From contig CAZHQG010000013.1 in NCBI GenBank assembly GCA_964534275.1, forward strand, positions 1 to 64,000: a stretch of 64,000 nt of DNA. The letters are read 5' to 3'. Below, piece after piece: positions 34,235 through 42,296 of this stretch; within the stretch, counting starts at the first letter, position 1, and each line of letters begins with the position of its first letter. The DNA is from HRBIN30 sp964534275. GTDB taxonomy: Bacteria; Desulfobacterota; Binatia; HRBIN30. Below the pieces are notes generated by a model. The model was not told where the DNA came from, ran no database searches, and saw nothing but the letters and a program-made list of their open reading frames with translations. A program made the position numbers and the translations under genes.

Positions 34235-34836
34235 ACGTATTTGCGGAGCACGGCTACCACCACCCCGCGGACCAGCACATCTTCGGCGCGCGCGACGATC
34301 GGTGGCATCGTGGGGTGTGCCGGCACGAGGCGGATGGTGCCATCGGAGTCTGCGTAAAACTTCTTCACCGTGGCCTCGCCCCGCACCAAGGCCACGACCG
34401 TTTCACCATTGTCGGCGGTGCTCCGACCCTCGACGATGATGTAGTCACCGTCCCAAATCCCATCCTCGGTCATCGAGTCGCCGCGCACGCGCAGGACAAA
34501 GCAGTTCGGCCGACGTACGAACGACTCCGGTACCGCGAACGTGCCCGCTTGTTCGACGACCTCGATCGGAGCGCCTGCGGCAACGTAGCCAAGGAGCGGC
34601 AGTTCGACGGCCCCGGATCCGTTGCCGCGCGGCACGGGTTCGATCGAGCGGCTCAAGTTCGAGCGGCGGCGGATCCAGCCGCGGCGCTCTAGGTTGGTCA
34701 GATGTTTGTGGACCGTGGCAACGGAGGACAGACCAAACTCGGCGCAAATCTCGCCGATTGTCGGCGCATACCCATGGCGCTCGATATACGCACAAACAAA
34801 GTCGTAAATCTGCCGTTGCCGCTTCGTGATCGCCAC
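34231..34836 (-). CDS. lexA: LexA repressor
   Basis: The 201-residue protein has the LexA winged-helix domain (TKRQRQIYDFVCAYIERHG, PTIGEICAEFGLSSVATVHKHL) and the S24 autoprotease domain. The self-cleavage bond is in GYVAAGAP (Ala87-Gly88), the nucleophile is Ser121 in RGDSMTEDGI, and the general base is Lys158 in ATVKKF. It represses SOS genes and is cleaved when RecA is activated. A perfect inverted repeat about 80 bases upstream may be its own operator, but it does not match the Escherichia or Bacillus SOS box. Confidence 0.96.
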   Translation of the reverse strand: MAITKRQRQIYDFVCAYIERHGYAPTIGEICAEFGLSSVATVHKHLTNLERRGWIRRRSNLSRSIEPVPRGNGSGAVELPLLGYVAAGAPIEVVEQAGTFAVPESFVRRPNCFVLRVRGDSMTEDGIWDGDYIIVEGRSTADNGETVVALVRGEATVKKFYADSDGTIRLVPAHPTMPPIVARAEDVLVRGVVVAVLRKYV

Positions 34837-34913
34837 ACTACACCCACACGTTCACTACCAGACCTGAAGCGCCCGAGTAGCGAACGGAAAGCGAAACCGC
34901 AACTTGATTCCGA

Positions 34914-34936
34914 TTCGGATCACCTTCCGATCCGAA
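34914..34936. promoter_or_regulatory. Candidate operator upstream of lexA
   Basis: TTCGGATC and GATCCGAA form a perfect 8-bp inverted repeat around a 7-base centre, 78 bases upstream of the lexA start. LexA boxes differ between bacterial phyla, so this could be an SOS box of the lineage. It could also be a hairpin unrelated to LexA. Confidence 0.4.
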
Positions 34937-35625
34937 GCAAGCGCGGACCCGGAGCACGGGCCAGGTACAAGGCGGTTGGATCGTTTCGAGCTAGCACGTA
35001 GCCACTGCCCCCCTTTGGACTTCGCTCTCTACCTCGGCTGGCCGTTCGGTAACCTCAGCGCGCTTCCTCACAGCCGAACCGTACCGGCTCTGGGTGCGAG
35101 TACGGTTCATATGCGGTGTGCCGGCGGATGTTTTGGCTGATCGAGTGAAGCAGTGCGTCACGCCGATCCGGCCAGCGACACTCGATTCGCGCTGTCCGGG
35201 GCGGTGTTTGGTTTGCTGGTCGGTGCACGATGGGCCTCTGGAAGTCCGGCATGTTGGGGCTACGCACGAGAGGCCATCACCACGTCAGTGATCGAAAGGT
35301 TCGAGGTCGACTGGGTGGAATCAACGACCAAGCGTCGTTGAATCTGCGGCGGGCGATCGCACCTTTACTTCCTATTCGCAGGTGCACGTCGGGTACAGCC
35401 CGACGGAGACCTTGGCCGCTTCCTCCCCCATGCAACTTTGCTGGGGAGCCAGAGCGTTGCGTAGGGACTTGATCGGTGCGTGGTCGGACACGTGGCGGGC
35501 ACTCAAACGCAGGGGTCAGCCGCCGAACGCCAACGGGCGCCGCGACACAGGACAGGGTTTGGGCTTCCCGTGAGCCGCACGTGGACAAATCTTGGTTTAC
35601 CTCGCGGGCCCCGGGAGGCATCATT
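34937..35625. other. Gene-poor interval with inverted repeats
   Basis: Nearly 700 bases lie between the lexA upstream region and the DUF4143 ATPase gene. Short open frames occur on both strands, but none has a ribosome binding site, a recognisable domain or a consistent start. The region holds a strong hairpin (35076-35108). It may be the decayed remains of genes or a mobile insert. Confidence 0.45.
35076..35108. repeat. Perfect 9-bp inverted repeat with 15-base loop
   Basis: GAACCGTAC and GTACGGTTC flank CGGCTCTGGGTGCGA. The stem is perfect. It is not followed by a T-tract, and no reverse transcriptase or recombinase gene is nearby. The role is unknown. Confidence 0.6.
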
Positions 35626-35641
35626 GCAATTCTGGAATTGC
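35626..35641. repeat. Perfect palindrome before the DUF4143 gene
   Basis: GCAATTC and GAATTGC flank TG, 17 bases upstream of the proposed ATG. A partial copy of the same A/T-rich pattern (ATAATTGCATGCAT) follows immediately. The spacing suits an operator for autoregulation. Confidence 0.55.
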
Positions 35642-35658
35642 GCTCCATAATTGCATGC

Positions 35659-36822
35659 ATGATTCCGCGTAGGCTGTTGTCGCGTGTTACTACCGCCCTC
35701 GCTGAGGTCCCAGCGGTGGCGATTTTGGGCCCTCGCCAGGTGGGAAAGACGACGCTCGCGCTCACGGTGGCCGCAACCCGCCCATCGCTGTATCTCGATT
35801 TGGAATCCGAGCCCGACCGCGCCAAGCTCGCCGACCCCGAACAGTATCTCGCGCAGCATGCGGACAAGCTGGTGATCCTCGACGAGATCCAACGCGTACC
35901 GCAGTTGTTCCAGAGCCTGCGGGGGCTAATCGACCGCGGGCGCCGCGAGGGTCGCGCCAAAGGCCGGTTTCTCGTCCTTGGCTCGGCATCGATCGATTTG
36001 CTCAAGCAGTCGAGCGAATCGCTTGCCGGGCGCATCCGCTACCTGGAACTATCGCCGCTTGATGCCGGCGAAGTCGGATACGAGCGGCTGGATGCGCTGT
36101 GGCTGCGTGGCGGCTTTCCCGAGAGTTTGCTCGCTCCAAGTGATGCCGCGAGCTTGCGTTGGCGTACGGATTTCATCCGCACCTACCTGGAGCGTGATAT
36201 TCCTCAGCTCGGACCGCGAATCCCGGCTGAAACCTTACGGCGCTTATGGACGATGTTGGCACATAGTCAAGGCGGGCTGCTCAACGCTGCGGCGCTGGCA
36301 AGATCGTTGGCGGTGGACGGCAAGACGGTCGCCCGTTACCTCGACCTGTTGGTGGATTTGCTACTGGTGCGGCGGCTACCTCCGTGGCATGCCAATGTGC
36401 GCAAGCGCCTGGTTAAGTCGCCGAAAGTCTATGTGCGAGACAGCGGGCTGGTGCACGCCCTCCTTGGAATCCTTGACCACGAGGCGCTGCTTGCTCACCC
36501 GGTGGCGGGCGCGAGCTGGGAAGGGATGGCGATCGAATCGCTAATCGCCGCTGCGCCGTTGGGGACGCAGGCCTACTTCTTCCGCAGCGCGGCAGGTGCG
36601 GAAATCGACCTCCTACTGCAACGCCCCGGTGAGCGTCGCCCATGGGCCATCGAGATCAAGCGCGGCTTGGCGCCGAAGGTCGACCGCGGCTTTCATGCCG
36701 CTTGCACGATCGTCGAACCGCTCCGCCGCTGCGTCGTGTATTCAGGCAGCGAGCGTTTCCCGCTCGGTGAAGGCGTGGAAGCGTTCCCGCTACCCGAACT
36801 GTGCACCGAACTCGCGGCATGA
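35659..36822 (+). CDS. AAA-type ATPase with DUF4143 domain
   Basis: The 387-residue protein belongs to the AAA_14/DUF4143 family. It has Walker A LGPRQVGKTTLA near residue 25, Walker B LVILDEIQRVPQLF near 74, sensor-1 FLVLGSASIDLL, and the C-terminal nuclease-like DUF4143 part with ALAAPLGTQAYFFRSAAGAEIDLLL-type sequence and WAIEIKRG, which recalls the PD-(D/E)XK core. Such genes are scattered, often horizontally moved, and their cellular role is unsettled. The ATG at 35659 starts the conserved region. The flanks are gene-poor and rich in inverted repeats, which fits an acquired gene. Confidence 0.9.
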   Translation: MIPRRLLSRVTTALAEVPAVAILGPRQVGKTTLALTVAATRPSLYLDLESEPDRAKLADPEQYLAQHADKLVILDEIQRVPQLFQSLRGLIDRGRREGRAKGRFLVLGSASIDLLKQSSESLAGRIRYLELSPLDAGEVGYERLDALWLRGGFPESLLAPSDAASLRWRTDFIRTYLERDIPQLGPRIPAETLRRLWTMLAHSQGGLLNAAALARSLAVDGKTVARYLDLLVDLLLVRRLPPWHANVRKRLVKSPKVYVRDSGLVHALLGILDHEALLAHPVAGASWEGMAIESLIAAAPLGTQAYFFRSAAGAEIDLLLQRPGERRPWAIEIKRGLAPKVDRGFHAACTIVEPLRRCVVYSGSERFPLGEGVEAFPLPELCTELAA

Positions 36823-37610
36823 GCCAGGACGCCTTCGTTCAACGCGAATAGCCTGCCGTCCTTTTAGGCGACGGTACCTGTCAGCCCGCGCATCGGCCGC
36901 TTCTACGCGCGGCACGCGTTGGAGCCGGCGGTGAACCGCACCTACAAAAACGATGTGATGCGCGAGTTCCTGGATCCGAACAACCTCTCGGCGTTCATCG
37001 TCGAGGCACGCTTCAAACCGGCCGCCGGTGAGCAGGAGTGGTCGCACCTGTGCGGCATGGGGACGAAAGTCCGAACCGGTCCCGACAGCCGGGCCCAAAG
37101 GCGCCGGAGCAAAGAGGCGCGGCGAGGTGACGCCTGGTGGTGCGCGAGGCTTCGAGCACACACACTGTGCCGTCCTGCACATACGGCAAGCGTAGCGGGT
37201 TCAGGTCTACAAGAACCGCAGAGGATCGATCGGTATCGGCGTTTCCGACCTCGAACGAAGCGGTAGGTCGCGCGCCAAGTTACTGTTCCCCTCCTCTGCC
37301 GACAGCCGCTACCCACTTCACGCAGGTACGCGAAGAGGCGCGCTTCCACGGACGCCACAAGTTGCACAGGCCGTGCACCTGCTCTTGGCTCCCGTTCGAG
37401 CTGCGCCTGAAGTTGGGGAGTTTGTGTTTGCAGGTCGCGCGAAAAGCAAACGGGCATGTTGACCATCAATCAATCGTATGATTAGGACAGTTGCTCGAAT
37501 CGTTGCTTGGGAAGACAAAGGGCCATGGGTTCGCTCTCGATTGTCGCCAAAATGGCTGCCGGCGCACGTCGCATGTGCGGGAGCGGTTTTGGCCTGATCC
37601 CGAACCCCTG
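36823..37610. other. Gene-poor interval with a possible coding remnant
   Basis: About 790 bases lie between the DUF4143 gene and the P450 ribosome binding site. A plus-strand stretch from about 36868 reads like real protein for some 55 residues (RIGRFYARHALEPAVNRT, then REFLDPNNLSAFIVEARF) before becoming Arg-rich and losing character. I do not recognise the family. There is no ribosome binding site, and it starts after a TAG. It is probably a decayed gene fragment. TATGAT at 37477-37482 could be a -10 element for the P450 gene, without a convincing -35. Confidence 0.4.
36868..37266 (+). pseudogene. Possible gene remnant, family not recognised
   Basis: The first 55 or so codons look like a genuine protein with balanced composition (VNRTYKNDVMREFLDPN, FIVEARFKPAAGEQEW). 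The rest of the frame is Arg-rich and reads like a shifted or non-coding sequence until TAG at 37264-37266. A TAG sits just upstream of the good segment. No function is proposed. Confidence 0.25.
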
Positions 37611-37636
37611 CCGGTTCCCGAAGGGAGGACTACGCC

Positions 37637-38824
37637 ATGCCGACGACCGTTGAACTGTTTGGCGGTACGATGATGAGCCCGGTGCCGAACCCGTATCCAG
37701 TGTACAAGCGGCTGCGGGATGAGTGGCCGGTGGCGTTGGTGGAGGGAATCTTTGGGCAGCACTACTTGGTCACGCGGTACGAGGACGTCCTCACCGTGCT
37801 GCGCGATTCGGAGCGTTTTTCGTCTCGCGCCAATGCGCGTGGCATCGGCCTAGTGTTCGGGCGGACGATCTTGGAAATGGATGGCACCGAGCACATCCGG
37901 CACCGCCGACTGATCACGCCCGCGCTCACTCCGCGGGCGTTGACGACCGGCGCGCTGCCTGACGCGATTCGGGCCACCGCGCACGATTTGATCGACCGCT
38001 TCGTTACTCGAGGAGAAGCGGACTTGGTCCAGGAATTTACCTTCCTCTTTCCGATCAGCGTGTTTGCCGAGCAGTTTTTACAGCTTCCGCGCGAAGATGC
38101 CTCCCGGTTTCACCACTGGGCGCTGGATTTGATCAGCATCTCGGATGATCCACCGCGCGCCTTCGCTGCAGCCAATGCGATCGTGGAGTATCTCAAGCCG
38201 GTTCTCGAACGACGCCGGCGCGAGCCCGGGGAGGACCTCATCAGCCTGCTCGCAACCGCACGTGTGGATGGCGAGCAACTGAGCGACGAGGAAATCCTGA
38301 GTTTCTGCCGGCTTCTTGTGCCCGCCGGTGCGGAAACCACCTACCGGCTACTGGGCAGCGCCTTGTTTGCGCTGCTTGACGACCCAAGCCGCCTGCAGGA
38401 AGTGACGGAGCATCGCGAACTCTTGTCCAACGCCATCGAGGAGACGCTCCGGTGGGAATCGCCGGTTCAGTATGTCACCCGCGAGACCACAGCGGAGACC
38501 GTCTTGGGTGACACGGCGATCCCGCCAGGCATGTTGGTCAGCGTGGCGCTTGGTTCCGCAAACCGGGACGAGAGGCGCTATCCGGATCCGGACACCTTCG
38601 ACCTTCACCGTGACACCGAGGGGCATGTTGCCTTTGGGTTTGGCCGCCACTACTGCGCTGGCTCTCACCTGGCGCGGCTCGAGGCCCGCTTGGCGTTGGA
38701 AGCGCTGATCGAACGCTTGCCGGACTTGGTGCGCGACCGCCGGTTCGACGACAAGATCGTCGGCCTTGCCTTTCGGTCTCCAGACCACCTTCACGTGCGT
38801 TTTCGCGCGGCAACCATGGTGTAG
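37637..38824 (+). CDS. Cytochrome P450
   Basis: The 395-residue protein has all P450 landmarks: the I-helix oxygen-binding LLVPAGAETTYRLL, the K-helix EETLRWE (ExxR), and the heme-binding loop FGFGRHYCAGSHLAR with Cys340 as the thiolate ligand. It is a soluble bacterial class I enzyme that would need ferredoxin and ferredoxin reductase; none is encoded nearby. The N-terminus is short and without a membrane anchor. GGGAGG lies nine bases before the ATG. The substrate is unknown. Gene-poor DNA precedes it, so it is probably transcribed alone. Confidence 0.96.
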   Translation: MPTTVELFGGTMMSPVPNPYPVYKRLRDEWPVALVEGIFGQHYLVTRYEDVLTVLRDSERFSSRANARGIGLVFGRTILEMDGTEHIRHRRLITPALTPRALTTGALPDAIRATAHDLIDRFVTRGEADLVQEFTFLFPISVFAEQFLQLPREDASRFHHWALDLISISDDPPRAFAAANAIVEYLKPVLERRRREPGEDLISLLATARVDGEQLSDEEILSFCRLLVPAGAETTYRLLGSALFALLDDPSRLQEVTEHRELLSNAIEETLRWESPVQYVTRETTAETVLGDTAIPPGMLVSVALGSANRDERRYPDPDTFDLHRDTEGHVAFGFGRHYCAGSHLARLEARLALEALIERLPDLVRDRRFDDKIVGLAFRSPDHLHVRFRAATMV

Positions 38825-38866
38825 CTTCGAGCTGGCTTGCCAACGCGTACGGCGCGCACGTGGTAC

Positions 38867-39625
38867 TTACTCGCCAGCATTTGTCGTCGTCCCCAAGTAA
38901 GGAGCGCCGGGCCCGCTGGGGTACATTGCTTCTGTCTTCCCCTCGGCAACCAAGCGGCCCCCGACCAGTACGGCCACGCGCGTTGCCAGCGTGGTGACCA
39001 GCTGCGCTTGGTGGGTTACCAGGAGCACGGCTTTGCCCCGCGACCGGAACTCTTGCAGCAGGTGGCACACTTGGACCATGCTCCCTGCGTCTAACGCAGA
39101 GGTGGGCTCGTCGAGAAGCAGCACCTCTGGTTCCATCATGAGGGCGCGAAGAAGCGCCACCCGCTGTTGCTCGCCGCCCGAGAGACGTCGTGGGTATGCG
39201 TGGGCTACGTGCAAGAGCCCGAGCCGATCGAGTCCTTCATACGCCAGTTCCTGAGCTCGCTTCGGATCGAGTCGCCGCAGCCGCGAAGGAGCCTCCACCA
39301 GGTTCTCCAAGATCGATAGGTGCGGAAACAAGTGAAAATGCTGAAACACCATGCCCACGGATTGACGCAAGCGGCAGAGCAGCCGTGCGTTGCGGCGTTC
39401 CGACATCCCGGGAACCAAGCGGAAGCCCGCAACATCGATCCATCCACTGGTGATCGGTGTAAGGTAGTTGAGGGTGCGCAAGAGCGTGGTTTCCCCACTA
39501 CCAGACGGGCCTACCACGGCAACAATTTCGCCTCGGTGCAGCGTCAGAGAGACGGAGTCCAGCAAGCGCAAATTGGGTGTCTCGACGGTGACTCGATCGA
39601 GACGAGCGATTTCGTGGTCTCTCAC
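38867..39625 (-). CDS. Polar amino-acid-type ABC transporter ATPase with altered Walker A
   Basis: The 252-residue protein is closest to GlnQ/ArtP-type ATPases: GMVFQHFHLFPHLSILENL, signature LSGGEQQRVALLRAL, Walker B VLLLDEPTSALD, and the switch His in LLVTHQAQL. Walker A reads GPSGSGETT, with Glu45 in place of the invariant Lys; the codon is GAA at 39493-39491. That change normally abolishes ATP binding or hydrolysis. The GTG at 39625 overlaps the TGA of the fused binding-protein/permease gene by four bases, and AGGA precedes it, so this start is preferred over the frame opening at 39655. Confidence 0.9.
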   Translation of the reverse strand: MRDHEIARLDRVTVETPNLRLLDSVSLTLHRGEIVAVVGPSGSGETTLLRTLNYLTPITSGWIDVAGFRLVPGMSERRNARLLCRLRQSVGMVFQHFHLFPHLSILENLVEAPSRLRRLDPKRAQELAYEGLDRLGLLHVAHAYPRRLSGGEQQRVALLRALMMEPEVLLLDEPTSALDAGSMVQVCHLLQEFRSRGKAVLLVTHQAQLVTTLATRVAVLVGGRLVAEGKTEAMYPSGPGAPYLGTTTNAGE

Positions 39626-41157
39626 TGTCCTGCCCCGAGCCGTCGTTCGAGCCACGCCGCTAACCGCGACAGCGGCACACTCATTGCCAAATAAAGCGCT
39701 GCACAGAGCGCCCCGGGAAGAACCCAGCTGCGCAGGTCCACCGCCGTAATGGTCATTTGTTTGGTCAGTTCGACCACGGTGATCACGGACACGATGGAAG
39801 AGTCTTTCAGCAAGGCGATGAAGTCGTTGGCCATTCCCGGTAAGGCGACACGAATTGCCTGCGGGAGTACAATGCGTCGCAATGCGAGCCAGCGAGGCAT
39901 CCCGAGCGCGAGAGCGGCCTCTTCCTGGCCCCGCGGCACCGCTTGCAACCCTGCCCGGTACAGTTCCGCTTCGTAAGCGGCGTAATTCATGCCGAGCCCG
40001 ACGACCGCTGTGGTGAGCGCGTCCATGGCAATGAGCGGTGCAAGTCCGTAATAGAGCACGTAAAGCTGGAGCAGCACGGGCGTTCCGCGAAACACTTCAA
40101 CGTACAGTTGCGCTGCTGCCGCCAGCACGCGCCCTCCAAACTGTCGAGCCAGGCTGAGGCAAAAGCCGCCCACTACGGCCAGAAGCATTGCCAGCGTCGA
40201 GATCAACAGCGTAACCCCAGCTCCGCGGAGGAAGAGCCCCATTTGACTTGGCAGCGACGGGGTCACTGGTGGAGGGAGTTCCTGCGGGTTTTCCACCGGG
40301 TGGGCAACTTCCCAGCGCTCGAGGATTTGCCCTAACTCACCCCCTTGCTCGAGTTCCGATAGGGCACGGTCGAGTGCGGCGTGCAGGGCCTGGTCTTCAC
40401 GCCGCACGACCATAGAGTAACTGCCCGTCGCGAGCACCGCGGCTTCCGCGACACTTGGATGCCGGGGAAGGTACCTGCGGGCAATGATGTCGTCGGTCAC
40501 GACAGCGTCGAGACGTCCGACTTCCACGTCGGTCAGCGGCTCGTCGACGCCTTCGTAAAGCACGACGTGGACTTCCGGTTCTCCGCGCACCAGGTCGTGG
40601 GCTAGAGAGTTCGCTAACACGCCCACACGCCGACCTCGAAGCGCAGCCAAGGACGTATAGTCCCGCACGAGCGCTTGGTGCGTCAGCAAGCTCAAGCGGA
40701 AACTTGCGTATGGCCGTGTCAGCGCATAAGCCGCCTGGCGCGCGGGTGTGACTTCGATGCCGTTGACGGCCACGTCGAAATTTCCTCGCTCGAGCGACGC
40801 AAGCAACGTGGACCAGTCGTTTTGAACGAATCGGGTCTCCACGCCTAAGCGCCGGCCGATCGCTTCGAGGATCTCGACTTCGAAACCAACAAGGCGGTGC
40901 GGGTTTTCGCGATCTGGAAACACGTACGGCTCGCCCCCTTGAAGATCCCCGCCCCACAACAACACACCCCGTTCGAGTACGCGTGCAAGACTGCTGTCGC
41001 CCAGAGCTCCTGGCGTCTCCGAGGAGGCCGCCCAGCAGACTCGCCCCAAGAAGGCTAACCAGCAACAGAGCACAAAAAGGACGATCCGCAGCCGAAAGCA
41101 GGTCCGAAGAACGACCACTCGAACAAGTGCGGAACCAGCATTGTACTGGGTCAACAA
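39622..41157 (-). CDS. Fused substrate-binding protein and permease of an amino-acid-type ABC transporter
   Basis: The 511-residue protein joins two parts normally encoded separately. After a signal/anchor segment (IVLFVLCCWLAFLG), residues about 60-270 form a family-3 solute-binding domain (GFEVEILEAIGRRLGVETRFVQ, FDVAVNGIEVTPAR). Residues about 280-505 form a HisM/GlnP-type permease with several membrane helices and the ATPase-contacting loop QEEAALALGMPRWLALRR. The binding domain would sit on the periplasmic face. The proposed TTG at 41157 lacks a clear ribosome binding site; GTG at 41118 is an alternative. It is coupled to the ATPase gene that follows. Confidence 0.9.
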   Translation of the reverse strand: MLTQYNAGSALVRVVVLRTCFRLRIVLFVLCCWLAFLGRVCWAASSETPGALGDSSLARVLERGVLLWGGDLQGGEPYVFPDRENPHRLVGFEVEILEAIGRRLGVETRFVQNDWSTLLASLERGNFDVAVNGIEVTPARQAAYALTRPYASFRLSLLTHQALVRDYTSLAALRGRRVGVLANSLAHDLVRGEPEVHVVLYEGVDEPLTDVEVGRLDAVVTDDIIARRYLPRHPSVAEAAVLATGSYSMVVRREDQALHAALDRALSELEQGGELGQILERWEVAHPVENPQELPPPVTPSLPSQMGLFLRGAGVTLLISTLAMLLAVVGGFCLSLARQFGGRVLAAAAQLYVEVFRGTPVLLQLYVLYYGLAPLIAMDALTTAVVGLGMNYAAYEAELYRAGLQAVPRGQEEAALALGMPRWLALRRIVLPQAIRVALPGMANDFIALLKDSSIVSVITVVELTKQMTITAVDLRSWVLPGALCAALYLAMSVPLSRLAAWLERRLGAGQ

Positions 41158-41297
41158 TGCCGTGTGTGCCCTCGCTCCCTCGTTCTGCGTTTGTTGCTTT
41201 GTCCCCTCGGGCTACGTCGTCTCGAGTGTGGCATGTCGTGTTTAGCCGGAAAAGGCGAACCCAAATTAGCGGCAGTGCCGTTGCGTGTGAAGCGCAA

Positions 41298-42143
41298 TCA
41301 GCGCGTGAGTACAGGCCGAACCATTGCGCACGCGAGGGGCCCGCGATGCCGGTCTAGGTCGATGATCAATACGGCACGTGCCTCGTCGGGTTGCGTGGGC
41401 CACAGGTGGTCGAACACGAGGAAGTGCAGCCGCAGTTTGTTCTCGTCGCTCTCCACCCGGCCTAGGGCGTAACTGGCCATCCCCTCGGGGAGAGGCACTT
41501 CGAGTTGGCTGATGTGCGCATGCCATGCTCGATAGGCACGTGCACCCTCCTCCCACACCGTACGTACGGTTGGCGGGAAGGAAGCGATGACTCCAGGCCA
41601 AGTGCCAAGAGAAACCTCGCGCAAGGCCTCGAGGCGGGTGCGAACGTTCGAGTTCTGCGGATCGTTTTCCGGTAAAGGCGGCAATGCTGCATAGCGCTGC
41701 GCAGGATCTCGCCACTCAGTGATTGCGCCCCATGAAGGTGGGGACTCCAAGGGCGGTTCGCATCGAGGCGCCATTGGTTCGGGAGGAGTTTCTCGAAGCA
41801 CCGTCGTAACGGTTGTGGGGGGCGCAGGTGGCACGGGCGCTGCGGTTTCGTCTGGGTGCCAGGGATCCATGGACGGTGGCGGTGGGGCAACAGGCCACGG
41901 CGTCCATGCCTCTTCCGTTTGCGCCTCACTCCCTTGGCCCTGGCTCTCGAACGTCTCGGCGCTCGGCGATGGGGTGAGCGCCGGCAGCTCCGAAACCGGA
42001 GAAGGTCGGACTGCCAGAGCTTGGCGCCGCCGATCCACGACCGCGAACACCGCCGGTACGAGGAGGAGCAGGCTGATGGCAACAGCCAGGAACACGACCT
42101 CTGCAACGGTGATCGCTGGGCCCGCCAACAACAGACGCTGCAT
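41298..42143 (-). CDS. Membrane-anchored Pro-rich hypothetical protein
   Basis: The 281-residue product is not recognised. It has one N-terminal membrane helix (AEVVFLAVAISLLLLVPAVFAVV), a Pro-rich spacer of about 110 residues, and a compact C-terminal part of about 150 residues (WRDPAQRYAALPPLPENDPQ, RLHFLVFDHLWP, LIIDLDRHRGPLAC). The topology suggests a periplasmic or cytoplasmic domain held off the membrane by a flexible stalk. The ATG at 42143 is the first that begins the membrane helix; no good ribosome binding site is seen. It diverges from the subtilase gene and lies upstream of the ABC system on the same strand. Confidence 0.6.
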   Translation of the reverse strand: MQRLLLAGPAITVAEVVFLAVAISLLLLVPAVFAVVDRRRQALAVRPSPVSELPALTPSPSAETFESQGQGSEAQTEEAWTPWPVAPPPPSMDPWHPDETAAPVPPAPPTTVTTVLRETPPEPMAPRCEPPLESPPSWGAITEWRDPAQRYAALPPLPENDPQNSNVRTRLEALREVSLGTWPGVIASFPPTVRTVWEEGARAYRAWHAHISQLEVPLPEGMASYALGRVESDENKLRLHFLVFDHLWPTQPDEARAVLIIDLDRHRGPLACAMVRPVLTR

Positions 42144-42296
42144 GCGAAGCACGCACAAAGCGGAAATTTGCTTCTCGCGCAAGCGGAGCTCTGGACCTGC
42201 TCCCCGGGGCCGTTTTGCTGGGCTCGCTCGGCCGGGCGCTGGTTGTGTTGTCAGAAGGAACTTTGGTATGGGCGGACGCCACGGAGGTGGAGACTG

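Noticed and set aside
35076..35108. Resemblance to group II intron domain V (GTACGGTTC end)
   Set aside because: The stem matches only over nine bases, the loop lacks the conserved bulge and catalytic triad pattern, and no maturase frame is present.
36942..37469. Minus-strand open frame of 175 residues between the ATPase and P450 genes
   Set aside because: It is Arg/Ser-rich with no domain, start signal or secondary-structure pattern, so it is treated as non-coding.
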